Of a DNA stretch of 64,000 nucleotides, positions 42,773 to 49,793 are shown piece after piece. Positions within the stretch are counted from its first letter, which is position 1. Each line of letters opens with the position of its first letter. Where the stretch lies: contig NZ_QGTW01000006.1 in the NCBI RefSeq assembly GCF_003182355.1, positions 229,134 through 293,133 on the forward strand, given 5' to 3'. This stretch comes from Cytobacillus oceanisediminis. Lineage in GTDB: Bacteria; Bacillota; Bacilli; Bacillales; Cytobacillaceae. The translations under genes were made by a program, and so were the position numbers. The notes under the pieces are model-generated. The model saw only the letters and a list, made by a program, of their open reading frames with translations. It searched no databases and had not been told where the DNA came from.

Positions 42773-44500
42773 CTATAAAGGAATTTCAAGGACGACCCTT
42801 GTTCCTTTTTCTTCTGCTGAATGGACTTTTATAGAACCTCCAGCGGCTTTAGCTCTTTCTTCCATGCTGAAAAGTCCGACACCGCGTGTGACTTTATCAA
42901 CATTAAAGCCTTTCCCCTTATCTTCGATGACTATGCGGATTTCTTCATCTATTTGGCGGATTGTGACAGCTGCTTCTTCTGTATCGGCGTATTTCCTGAC
43001 ATTGGTCAGCGCTTCCTGAATAATCCTGTAGATCGTAATCTCTTTGTTGGAACTAAGGCGGGAGGTCAGGTAACAATCGAAATGGACATTAATATTATGA
43101 TGTTCGGAATAACGGACCAAATAGGAACGTATAGCCGGAATCAGCCCCAAATCATCAAGAACAGAAGGTCGAAGCTCCCATGAAAGATCACGAAGCTCTT
43201 CAATAATCTCAGTCGCTTCATCCTGCATTTGATCTAGGAGAGGATGACTGATTTCTGCCTGCAGCCTGTTAATCGTAATTAAATGGCTGTATAGATTTTG
43301 GCCAATTCCGTCGTGAAGCTCCCGCGACAATCTCTTCCGTTCATCCTCCTGAACATCAATAATTCTTGTCATCATTTTTTGCAGCTCTTCTTCTGCATTC
43401 TTTCTTTGGGTAACTTCATGGCGGATGGCGAGATGCTGATAAGGCTTCCCTTTTTCATCAAGGAAAGGCACAATGGTTGTATCAACCCAATAATAAGTTC
43501 CGTCCTTTGCTTTGTTTTTGATTTCCCCCTTCCACACTTGGCCTGAGGTAATCGTTTTCCATAAATCCTTAAAAAACTCTTTGGAATGATAGCCAGAGTT
43601 TATAATCCTATGATCCTGCCCAAGCAATTCTTCTCTTGAATATTTTGAAATTTTACAGAATTGATTATTAACATATTTTATGGCGCCTTTTTGATCTGTG
43701 ATCGCCACTATTGACGATGCATCAAGGGCAAACTTTAAGTCTATCAGTTCATTTACAGATTTTTTCAGTTCCGCAACGACACGCTTATACTCAGTTATTT
43801 CCTTGCGGATAGCCAGATATTTGTAGGGGTTCCCCTTCTCATCCATGAAAGGCACAATTGTCGTATGAACCCAATATAAAGTTCCATCCTTAGCTCTATT
43901 TTTAATTTCACCGCGCCAGACATTCCCGCTGGAGATCGTTTTCCAGAGGTTCTCCATAAACTCTTTGGAATGATAACCGGAATTAATAATTCTATGGTCT
44001 TTGCCAATCAGCTCTTCAGCGGAATATTTTGAAACCTCACAGAACTTTTCGTTTACATATTTAATTTTCCCTTTTTGGTCGGTAAAGGCTACAATCGTTG
44101 ATTCATCCAGAGCGAATTGAAGGTCCACCAGTTCATTTAAGGGATATGATTGCTGTTTTTTCAAACGCGATCGGTCTTTTACAGAATGAAAAACGATTAA
44201 AAAAAAGCTTTCCTGGCCAAAGTTGAAAGAATTTATTCTATAAAAAATCGAAAAACTTTGCCCGTTCCTATGCCTTCCATACTGATGGATTACTTTGCCT
44301 TCCTCAGCAGTGAGCGAAGTTATTCCTGGCAATAATTCTTTAAGGCTCTTTCCCAACAATTCATTGTCCTTGTAGCCGAATTGATCATGTGCCTGCTGAT
44401 TCGCGTAGGAGATGTTGCCCGATTCATTAATAAGAATGGTAGCATCGCTGGAATCAGGAGCAATCTCTCTTTTATTATGTAATTGATCATTCCTGTCCAT
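42773..44500 (-). CDS. Triple-PAS sensor histidine kinase (NarL-type partner)
   Basis: 575 residues without membrane helices. PAS1 about 15-110; PAS2 about 130-245 and PAS3 about 255-370 are near-duplicates (both with DHRIINSGYHSKEF, then VW-GEIKN-AKDGT-YWV, IVPF-DEKG-PY). Then the HisKA_3 dimerisation helix with the phospho-acceptor His in RLSRELHDGIGQNLYSHLI and a HATPase domain (IIQEALTNVRKYADTEEAAV, DKGKGFNVDKVTRGVGLFSM). Unlike NreB it has no four-Cys oxygen-sensing cluster. Start at 44500 after GGAGGAAAGAAA. It is the last gene after nreC-like and nreA-like genes, so it probably phosphorylates that regulator. Confidence 0.92.
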   Translation of the reverse strand: MDRNDQLHNKREIAPDSSDATILINESGNISYANQQAHDQFGYKDNELLGKSLKELLPGITSLTAEEGKVIHQYGRHRNGQSFSIFYRINSFNFGQESFFLIVFHSVKDRSRLKKQQSYPLNELVDLQFALDESTIVAFTDQKGKIKYVNEKFCEVSKYSAEELIGKDHRIINSGYHSKEFMENLWKTISSGNVWRGEIKNRAKDGTLYWVHTTIVPFMDEKGNPYKYLAIRKEITEYKRVVAELKKSVNELIDLKFALDASSIVAITDQKGAIKYVNNQFCKISKYSREELLGQDHRIINSGYHSKEFFKDLWKTITSGQVWKGEIKNKAKDGTYYWVDTTIVPFLDEKGKPYQHLAIRHEVTQRKNAEEELQKMMTRIIDVQEDERKRLSRELHDGIGQNLYSHLITINRLQAEISHPLLDQMQDEATEIIEELRDLSWELRPSVLDDLGLIPAIRSYLVRYSEHHNINVHFDCYLTSRLSSNKEITIYRIIQEALTNVRKYADTEEAAVTIRQIDEEIRIVIEDKGKGFNVDKVTRGVGLFSMEERAKAAGGSIKVHSAEEKGTRVVLEIPL

Positions 44501-44520
44501 TTTCTTTCCTCCAGTTGAAT

Positions 44521-44979
44521 TTAGATTAGGCCGCTCAGCTTTTCTTCCAGCCTTCTGACGGCTGACCGAACTGCGCTCTGCTCACCTTCATTAATAGGCT
44601 GACCGGTTCGATTCCCAATCAAAAGCACACCTTTGGGAATGCCCTTAAAGTGGATCGGAACTGCATAGGCGAAATTAAGGCTTTCTGCAAGCATAATTGG
44701 ATATTCAAGCGCTTTGCCAGAAATATTCTCTGGGAAGTTCTCCAAATACATCGGCCTTCCGGTTGAAATAACCTTCCCTGCAATGCCTTTTCCGTACCTG
44801 ACAGTAATCCGTTTGTATTTTTCATTGCTATTGCCTGCAGCGTAATGCCACCTCACATCCGGCCCATCCGTATTTTGAAGGGCAAGACCGACAAAATCAC
44901 ATTCCAATTCAGATAGAACTTTTTCACAGGCTTGATCAATCTGGCCGTTTCCAGCCTGGCTGCATCCCTTATATTCCAT
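44521..44979 (-). CDS. nreA: GAF-domain nitrate-receptor-like protein (NreA-like)
   Basis: 152 residues consisting of one GAF domain: CEKVLSELECDFVGLALQNT, VRYGKGIAGKVISTGRPMYL, ENFPENISGKALEYPIMLAE, YAVPIHFKGIPKGVLLIGNR. In Staphylococcus the GAF protein NreA binds nitrate and restrains the NreB kinase; size, position next to an NreC-type regulator and a nitrate reductase support the same role here. The start overlaps the regulator gene end by 11 bp (coupled translation). Confidence 0.75.
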   Translation of the reverse strand: MEYKGCSQAGNGQIDQACEKVLSELECDFVGLALQNTDGPDVRWHYAAGNSNEKYKRITVRYGKGIAGKVISTGRPMYLENFPENISGKALEYPIMLAESLNFAYAVPIHFKGIPKGVLLIGNRTGQPINEGEQSAVRSAVRRLEEKLSGLI

Positions 44980-45622
44980 ACCCTAACAGCCCCTTTTTTA
45001 GTGCATAGGAAACAAGCTCAGGCCTTGTTTTCATTTGGAGCTTTTCCATCAGATTGCCTTTGTGTGTTTCAACTGTCTTAACACTTATGACAAGCTGTTC
45101 GGCAATTTCTTTATTTGAGAAGCCTTTGGCGATTAATGTCAGAACTTCCTTCTCGCGGTCAGACAGGAGATTGAATGTGTCGGTGTTTCCTTGCTTTACG
45201 GTTCCGATATATTCTTCCATCAGCCTTTTCGTTGCAGATGGATGCAAGTAAGCATTTCCACCGGCAACTGAACGGATGGCAGCCACCAACTCATCATGCG
45301 GAGCACTTTTTAAAATACAGCCGGAAGCACCAGACTGAATGGCCCTGAATAAATATTCCTCATCATCATGCATAGTCAAAATCAGGATGGCTACATCCGG
45401 CATAAGTTTTTTTAATTCTGAAGTTGCAGACAATCCATCCTTTCCATGCGGCATGCTTAAATCCATCACTACCACATCAGGCTTTAAGTCAAGCGACTGC
45501 TGAATCCCCTCATTACCTTCCGAAGCTTCACCGACTACCTGCATATCTTTATGATTATTTAAAAGCATTTTCAAACCCATTCTAACTACTGCATGGTCAT
45601 CGCACAGTAAAATTTTTATCAA
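44969..45622 (-). CDS. nreC: NarL/FixJ-type response regulator (NreC-like)
   Basis: 217 residues. Receiver domain with CDDHAVVRMG, phospho-Asp in DVVVMDLSMPHGKDG (about residue 54), ILILTMHDDEEYLF and the Lys in CILKSAPHDEL. C-terminal LuxR helix-turn-helix (about 150-205: LLSDREKEVLTLIAKGFSNK, EIAEQLVISVKTVETHKGN). Encoded with two kinases and an NreA-like protein, downstream of narK and nitrate reductase genes. Start at 45622 after GGGGGAGCC-like sequence; a separate promoter seems to lie in the 96-bp gap upstream. The best candidate to bind the paired palindromes at 53102 and 53123. Confidence 0.85.
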   Translation of the reverse strand: MIKILLCDDHAVVRMGLKMLLNNHKDMQVVGEASEGNEGIQQSLDLKPDVVVMDLSMPHGKDGLSATSELKKLMPDVAILILTMHDDEEYLFRAIQSGASGCILKSAPHDELVAAIRSVAGGNAYLHPSATKRLMEEYIGTVKQGNTDTFNLLSDREKEVLTLIAKGFSNKEIAEQLVISVKTVETHKGNLMEKLQMKTRPELVSYALKKGLLGYGI

Positions 45623-45648
45623 GCCGGCTCCCCCTTAACATTGTCCGT

Positions 45649-45676
45649 ATAATAAATGATTTAAAATAGACAACAA
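45649..45676 (-). promoter_or_regulatory. Possible separate promoter of the nreC-like gene
   Basis: Minus-strand TTGTTG (45671-45676), 16 bp, TATTAT (45649-45654), close to the start at 45622. The -35 overlaps the base of the preceding hairpin. Confidence 0.4.
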
Positions 45677-45704
45677 GGGATTCGCTTTTGCGCAATCCCT
45701 TGTT
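45672..45704 (-). terminator. Hairpin after the short kinase gene
   Basis: AACAAGGGATT pairs with AATCCCTTGTT; on the minus strand it is followed by GTCTATTTT, a moderate T-run. May partially terminate the nitrate reductase transcript before the regulator gene. Confidence 0.55.
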
Positions 45705-45718
45705 CTTTCTAACTAATC

Positions 45719-46369
45719 TTAGTATAACGGAAGGGTAATTTCTATTGAAGTCCCTTCCCCAATATTGGAGTTTATCTTGCATTTTCCGTTGATTAAGCAC
45801 ATACGTTCTATCATAGCAGCAAGGCCTGTCGATTTTTTCATAGCTGAGTCGACATCAAAACCTTTGCCCTGATCTTTTACGCTGATTGAAAGCTTGCCTG
45901 GCTCCCAATGAAATACAATAATCGCACTCATGGTATCAGCATATCTTGCTATGTTCGCTAAAGCTTCCTGGCAAATGCGGAACAAGGTAATGCTTTCCCT
46001 CTCGCTGATCTGCACCTCTATCCCCTCGTTTTGCAAATCAACAGTGATTCCATAGGTAGAAGTAAATAACTTAAGATAACTCTTCATGGCCGGGAGCAGG
46101 CCAAGCGTTTCAAGAGTAGGGGGATGCAATTCCACAGCCAGAAGCCTGATTTCCTGAATTGTTTTTTCGAGCATTTGCGCCATATCCCCTACATAACCTT
46201 TCAAATCTGGCAGATTTACAGCAGCTTCAATGAATTGCATGCCGGTGTAAAGACTATAAAGCGTTTGACCAACCCCTTCGTGAAGCTCCAGGGCAATGCG
46301 CTTGATCTCCTCTTCCTGAGATTGAATAATGTAGGAACTGATAGTATTCTTTGCTGGCTGGGTTTCCAT
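45719..46369 (-). CDS. Short histidine kinase without sensor domain
   Basis: 216 residues: HisKA_3 helix with the acceptor His in IKRIALELHEGVGQTLYSLY (about residue 29), second helix RLLAVELHPPTLETLGLLPA, and HATPase (LFRICQEALANIARYADTMS, DQGKGFDVDSAM, STGLAAMIERM). Only about 15 residues precede the kinase core, so it has no sensory domain of its own. The gene directly upstream ends in a PAS domain fused to a NarK transporter, which could be the missing sensor. GGAGGAGGGG is upstream of the ATG. Its likely target is the NreC-like regulator. Confidence 0.88.
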   Translation of the reverse strand: METQPAKNTISSYIIQSQEEEIKRIALELHEGVGQTLYSLYTGMQFIEAAVNLPDLKGYVGDMAQMLEKTIQEIRLLAVELHPPTLETLGLLPAMKSYLKLFTSTYGITVDLQNEGIEVQISERESITLFRICQEALANIARYADTMSAIIVFHWEPGKLSISVKDQGKGFDVDSAMKKSTGLAAMIERMCLINGKCKINSNIGEGTSIEITLPLY

Positions 46370-46421
46370 TTCACCCCTCCTCCTTGCTATTAAAATGCAA
46401 TTATAAAAAAAGTCTGGCTTG

Positions 46422-47930
46422 TTATTTCACCTGTTTCACTCTATGGCTTGAGATATCACTAAACATTCCGGCATATTGTATTACATCTCCGGCATCATTT
46501 TTAATCGCACTAATGGTGAGCCATTGCAGGTATTCCTCCCCATCTTTCCGGCTGTTCCAAATTTCCCCTTGCCAGAATCCCCTTGATTCGATTGTTTTCC
46601 ATAAGTCCTGATAAAAGCCTTTGGACTGTCTTCCAGATTTAAGTATATTAGGGTTTTTGCCTATCACTTCTTCTTCCAGATAACCAGTGATTTCTGTAAA
46701 TGCGGGATTTACAGATATAATCTTTCCGTTCCTATCTGTAACCAGAATACCCTCAACGGTGTGGTCAATCACCTGGCTTGCAATTTCCATTTTCCCTTGG
46801 AAGTACATCCATATAACCAGGATTAGACTGGCAAGCGCAACTTCAGACAAGGCCATAAAGCCAATTGCATAATGGCCAGTCATATTAAATAATAGTGTCA
46901 AAATCAGCGGCGGGAAGAATCCGCCAAGACCACCCATTGCAGAGACAATTCCGTTAACAATGCCGGCCTGCTTTTGGAAGTACATTGGAACAAGCTTAAA
47001 GATCACTCCATTTCCAATCCCTGCAGAGAAAGCAATGCTTAAGCACCCGAATGTATACCATGTGATAGATGGGGATAATGAAAGAATCACCGCAGATACA
47101 GTATAAATCCCAAAAACGAACATAAGCAGAATCAATGAATGGAAGCGGTCAGCAAGCCATCCTCCTATCGGTCTCATAGCAGTCGCAAGGACAATAAAGC
47201 CAGCTGTTCTTAAACCTGCATCCACTTTATCCAGTTCAAAATGTGCAACAAGGAAGTTTGGCAGATAAATGGTGAATGCGACAAAAGATCCAAATGTAAT
47301 AAAATAGAACAAGCTTAAAAGCCAAAGTTTTTCATTTTTATAGACACCTTTGATTTGTTCAAGGAGAGGTGTATTGACCTTTACCTCTTTTTTATCACCA
47401 AGAAAGAAGTTAGCGGCAACAAAGATTCCAAGAATGACAAGGTAAATTTGCACCGTTGCAGACCAACCAAATTTAGTTGCCATAACAGGAGCAGCAAATG
47501 CAGTAACAGCTGTTCCCAGGTTACCAGCACCGTAAATTCCATTTACAAAGCCGTGGCGTTCTTTTGGATAATACTTTGGAAGTGATGTCACACCAACAGA
47601 GAAAACGGCTCCTCCAAGTCCAAGGAATAACCCGCCAATCAACAGGTCGGTAATAGAATCCGCTATGCTGATATAGTAAACAGGAAATAATAGCAGGATA
47701 AAGCTGAACATAAAAATCTTTCTTGCGCCGAATTGATTTGCATAGTAGCCTAGCGGAATGCGAAGCAGCGATCCGAGGATAACCGGAACTGCTGTTACAA
47801 GTGCCAGCTTATCGGCTGGAATATTTATATCTTCCTTGATAAACGGCATAAGTGATGAGATTAATACCCATACCATAAAGCCAGCTATTAAATTCATCGT
47901 CTGTAAAGGAAGCTGTATTTTTCTTATCAT
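46422..47930 (-). CDS. narK: NarK-type nitrate/nitrite transporter fused to a PAS domain
   Basis: 502 residues. Residues 1-380 are an MFS transporter with about twelve helices (FMVWVLISSLMPFIKEDINI, FSVGVTSLPKYYPKERHGFV, NGIYGAGNLGTAVTAFAAPV, AIAFSAGIGNGVIFKLVPMY, AGIVNGIVSAMGGLGGFFPP), including the glycine-rich nitrate signature GNGVIFKLVP and GIVNGIVSAMGGLGG. Residues about 385-495 form a PAS domain: TVEGILVTDRNGKIISVNPA, TGYLEEEVIGKNPNILKSGR, GFWQGEIWNSRKDGEEYLQW. Ordinary NarK proteins end after the transporter. ATG at 47930 is preferred to GTG at 47939. It overlaps the preceding small gene's region closely and is followed after 52 bp by the sensor-less kinase. Confidence 0.9.
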   Translation of the reverse strand: MIRKIQLPLQTMNLIAGFMVWVLISSLMPFIKEDINIPADKLALVTAVPVILGSLLRIPLGYYANQFGARKIFMFSFILLLFPVYYISIADSITDLLIGGLFLGLGGAVFSVGVTSLPKYYPKERHGFVNGIYGAGNLGTAVTAFAAPVMATKFGWSATVQIYLVILGIFVAANFFLGDKKEVKVNTPLLEQIKGVYKNEKLWLLSLFYFITFGSFVAFTIYLPNFLVAHFELDKVDAGLRTAGFIVLATAMRPIGGWLADRFHSLILLMFVFGIYTVSAVILSLSPSITWYTFGCLSIAFSAGIGNGVIFKLVPMYFQKQAGIVNGIVSAMGGLGGFFPPLILTLLFNMTGHYAIGFMALSEVALASLILVIWMYFQGKMEIASQVIDHTVEGILVTDRNGKIISVNPAFTEITGYLEEEVIGKNPNILKSGRQSKGFYQDLWKTIESRGFWQGEIWNSRKDGEEYLQWLTISAIKNDAGDVIQYAGMFSDISSHRVKQVK

Positions 47931-47935
47931 TATTT

Positions 47936-48211
47936 TCACGCTCTCTTCTTAATTACATATTTTAAACCAGCATCATGATCAAATGCAGCCCATTCCTGCT
48001 CTGTTGCTTCCACAGAGGAAGTTAGGGGAACCGCAAAGAAATTTATATGGTCAAAATAAATGCGCAAGTGTGTTTCATCAGGGCATAGTCCGGTTTTTTG
48101 TATGACTTTAGGGACAAAGGGGGCTTTGTCATTCCCTTCTTCATCCAGTATCGCTACCTGAACGTTTTGAAGAACAAATGCATCCAAATCTTCTTTTTTA
48201 ATGAGTTCCAC
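47936..48211 (-). CDS. Small unknown protein of the nitrate reductase unit (91 aa)
   Basis: Starts at GTG 48211, 10 nt after GGGAGGG, giving (M)ELIKKEDLDAFVLQNVQVAI. The rest contains DEEGNDKAPFVPKVIQKTGL and YFDHINFFAVPLTSSVEATE. The frame is open further upstream, but that part overlaps the previous gene by 110 bp and lacks a ribosome site. No family recognised; a cofactor-insertion or assembly factor is possible because the cluster has no NarJ/NapD-like chaperone I can identify. Confidence 0.65.
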   Translation of the reverse strand: MELIKKEDLDAFVLQNVQVAILDEEGNDKAPFVPKVIQKTGLCPDETHLRIYFDHINFFAVPLTSSVEATEQEWAAFDHDAGLKYVIKKRA

Positions 48212-48509
48212 AGCTGCTGCACCCTCCCTTTGCAGGATAGATATACATTTGGTATCCCTGCAAATTTCTCCAGAAAGAGTCATCGGCATGGTCTTCAATA
48301 AAATCAATGGTTTCGTCTTCTGACTCCCATTTGCTCATGCCTTTTACTTCAGCGACAACAATATCCATGCCGCCCTCGTTCTTTTCATCAAGGTACCAGT
48401 TCAGGCGAACCCCTTTAAATAACTCAGTAAGCATTTGATCAACCTCTAATGCAAAGTTTCCAGATGCCTCTCTGACAAAACAAAAATCAAGAAAAGTCTC
48501 ATTGTTCAT
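48198..48509 (-). CDS. Small unknown protein with C-terminal CxxC (103 aa)
   Basis: MNNETFLDFCFVREASGNFA at the N-terminus, a charged central part (KGMSKWESEDETIDFIEDHA) and a C-terminal GGCSSCGTH that could bind metal. ATG at 48509 has GAGGGCG 8 nt upstream. Overlaps the next gene by 14 bp. It is probably translated with the redox genes; function unknown. Confidence 0.65.
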   Translation of the reverse strand: MNNETFLDFCFVREASGNFALEVDQMLTELFKGVRLNWYLDEKNEGGMDIVVAEVKGMSKWESEDETIDFIEDHADDSFWRNLQGYQMYIYPAKGGCSSCGTH

Positions 48510-48514
48510 TAAAA

Positions 48515-48706
48515 TCACGCCCTCATGTTAATCGTCTTTTTATAAGCGAATACAGCCAAGGGAAATAATACAATATTTAACCCGCCGAAAATTAACACAT
48601 TCACATAGTTTTCGTAATAGTATTGATGGACCATATACTGGGTAAATACAATATTCATCATTAATATAGCTGCCAAAACGATGACGCCAATATAGCTACG
48701 CTTCAT
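48515..48706 (-). CDS. Two-helix membrane protein (63 aa)
   Basis: MKRSYIGVIVLAAILMMNIV begins the first membrane helix; VNVLIFGGLNIVLFPLAVFA is the second, with a Tyr/His-rich loop between and a basic C-terminus. Its start overlaps the Rieske gene by 11 bp. Likely a small subunit or anchor of the membrane complex (inference). Confidence 0.7.
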   Translation of the reverse strand: MKRSYIGVIVLAAILMMNIVFTQYMVHQYYYENYVNVLIFGGLNIVLFPLAVFAYKKTINMRA

Positions 48707-49220
48707 AACGTTTCACCCTCACTGCATAAATTGCTCCATTTTCCACCTTAACCTGTATTTCCGGAAGCGGCCTTCTTGGCGGTCCGGCAGTCGGTGCGCC
48801 AGTTTCCACATCAAATTTTCCGTGGTGGCAAGGACAAACCATCTCCCCTTGTTCCTTTACCCAAAAAACCGGACAGCGGAGATGTGTACAGGCGTTTTGG
48901 TAGGCAACATAATTGTTTTCGGATAATCGAATGAGGATGGCATCATCATGATCTCCAGGAAACTTGAAATCCACTGCATTCCCTATCGGCAATTTGCTTA
49001 CATCTGTTATTTTTTTATGCGGATATTCTTTTTCGCCCAGACCCATTAATTCTTTTGCAGCTACAGCACCCCATGGAAGGGAGGAAACTGCAAATACGCC
49101 TGCAGCTCCAACCAATGTTTTCATAAATCCCCGTCTGTCCAGCTTTCTTTCATTATTCCGTTCAATATTATGGGTGTAATTATCTTCGTTAAAGGGAATT
49201 TTATTATTTTTATCTGACAT
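48696..49220 (-). CDS. Tat-exported Rieske [2Fe-2S] protein
   Basis: 174 residues. A twin-arginine signal (LDRRGFMKTLVGAAGVFAVS, residues about 27-46) suggests export and membrane anchoring with the cluster outside. Rieske ligands are CTHLRCPVFW (Cys, His) and MVCPCHHGKFDVETG (Cys, His); a further Cys pair may form the stabilising disulfide. GAPTAGPPRRPLPEIQVKVE is the conserved proline loop. It resembles Rieske proteins of cytochrome bc complexes, but here it is encoded with a nitrate reductase and a heme-b-like protein instead of a bc complex. Ribosome site TTAGGAGGG before the ATG at 49220. Confidence 0.9.
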   Translation of the reverse strand: MSDKNNKIPFNEDNYTHNIERNNERKLDRRGFMKTLVGAAGVFAVSSLPWGAVAAKELMGLGEKEYPHKKITDVSKLPIGNAVDFKFPGDHDDAILIRLSENNYVAYQNACTHLRCPVFWVKEQGEMVCPCHHGKFDVETGAPTAGPPRRPLPEIQVKVENGAIYAVRVKRYEA

Positions 49221-49232
49221 CCCTAATCCCTC

Positions 49233-49793
49233 CTAATACAGCTTTGTAATGCCCTGCAGGATTCCCGGCAGATTTACTTTAACGTTTGTTTCGCCTTCCA
49301 GGTACGGCATGCTTGTGACCCATTTGCCGTTATCAAGGTTAAATTGCTTCTTTTTGTTTTCAATTTCCTCATCTGTCAGCCACTGAAGTGTATTGGATGG
49401 ACATACACTCGCACACATTGGCGGGATGCCATCCTTGGTCCGGTCAATACACAAGTCACATTTATACATTAAGTTTTGTTCGGTATCAAATTTTGGTATG
49501 CCATAAGGACATGCAATCGTACAGTTTTGGCACCCAATGCATTTTTCAACGAGGGCAGATAAAACTGCCCCTGTTTCATGGATCTGGATTGCCTGGGCCG
49601 GACAGCTTCTCGCACATGCCGGATTCTCACAGTGAAGGCACATAAGAGGCATCGTCTGCCGGTTAACGAGAGGGTTTACATCGTAAACATAGTTCCTGTT
49701 TCGTTCCTCATGCCCTCCGCATTGCGTACATGCTGCCAGGCATGAACGGCATCCTATACAGTTTTCTAGTTCCAAGTACAGCCTCTTTTTCAT
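49233..49793 (-). CDS. Four-cluster ferredoxin subunit (NrfC/NapG-like, cytosolic)
   Basis: 186 residues with four [4Fe-4S] motifs: CIGCRSCLAAC, CLHCENPACARSCP, CIGCQNCTIACPYGIP and CDLCIDRTKDGIPPMCASVC. No signal peptide, unlike periplasmic NrfC/NapG, so it works in the cytosol next to the catalytic subunit, whose stop is one base before this start. It would pass electrons from the membrane subunits to the molybdenum protein, taking the place of NarH. Confidence 0.92.
   Translation of the reverse strand: MKKRLYLELENCIGCRSCLAACTQCGGHEERNRNYVYDVNPLVNRQTMPLMCLHCENPACARSCPAQAIQIHETGAVLSALVEKCIGCQNCTIACPYGIPKFDTEQNLMYKCDLCIDRTKDGIPPMCASVCPSNTLQWLTDEEIENKKKQFNLDNGKWVTSMPYLEGETNVKVNLPGILQGITKLY

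Noticed and set aside
42773..44500. NreB-type oxygen-sensing iron-sulfur kinase
   Set aside because: The four-cysteine cluster motif of NreB is missing; only isolated Cys occur in the PAS domains.
48212..48307. Longer N-terminus for the 91-residue protein
   Set aside because: It would overlap the previous gene by 110 bp and has no ribosome site, while GTG at 48211 does.
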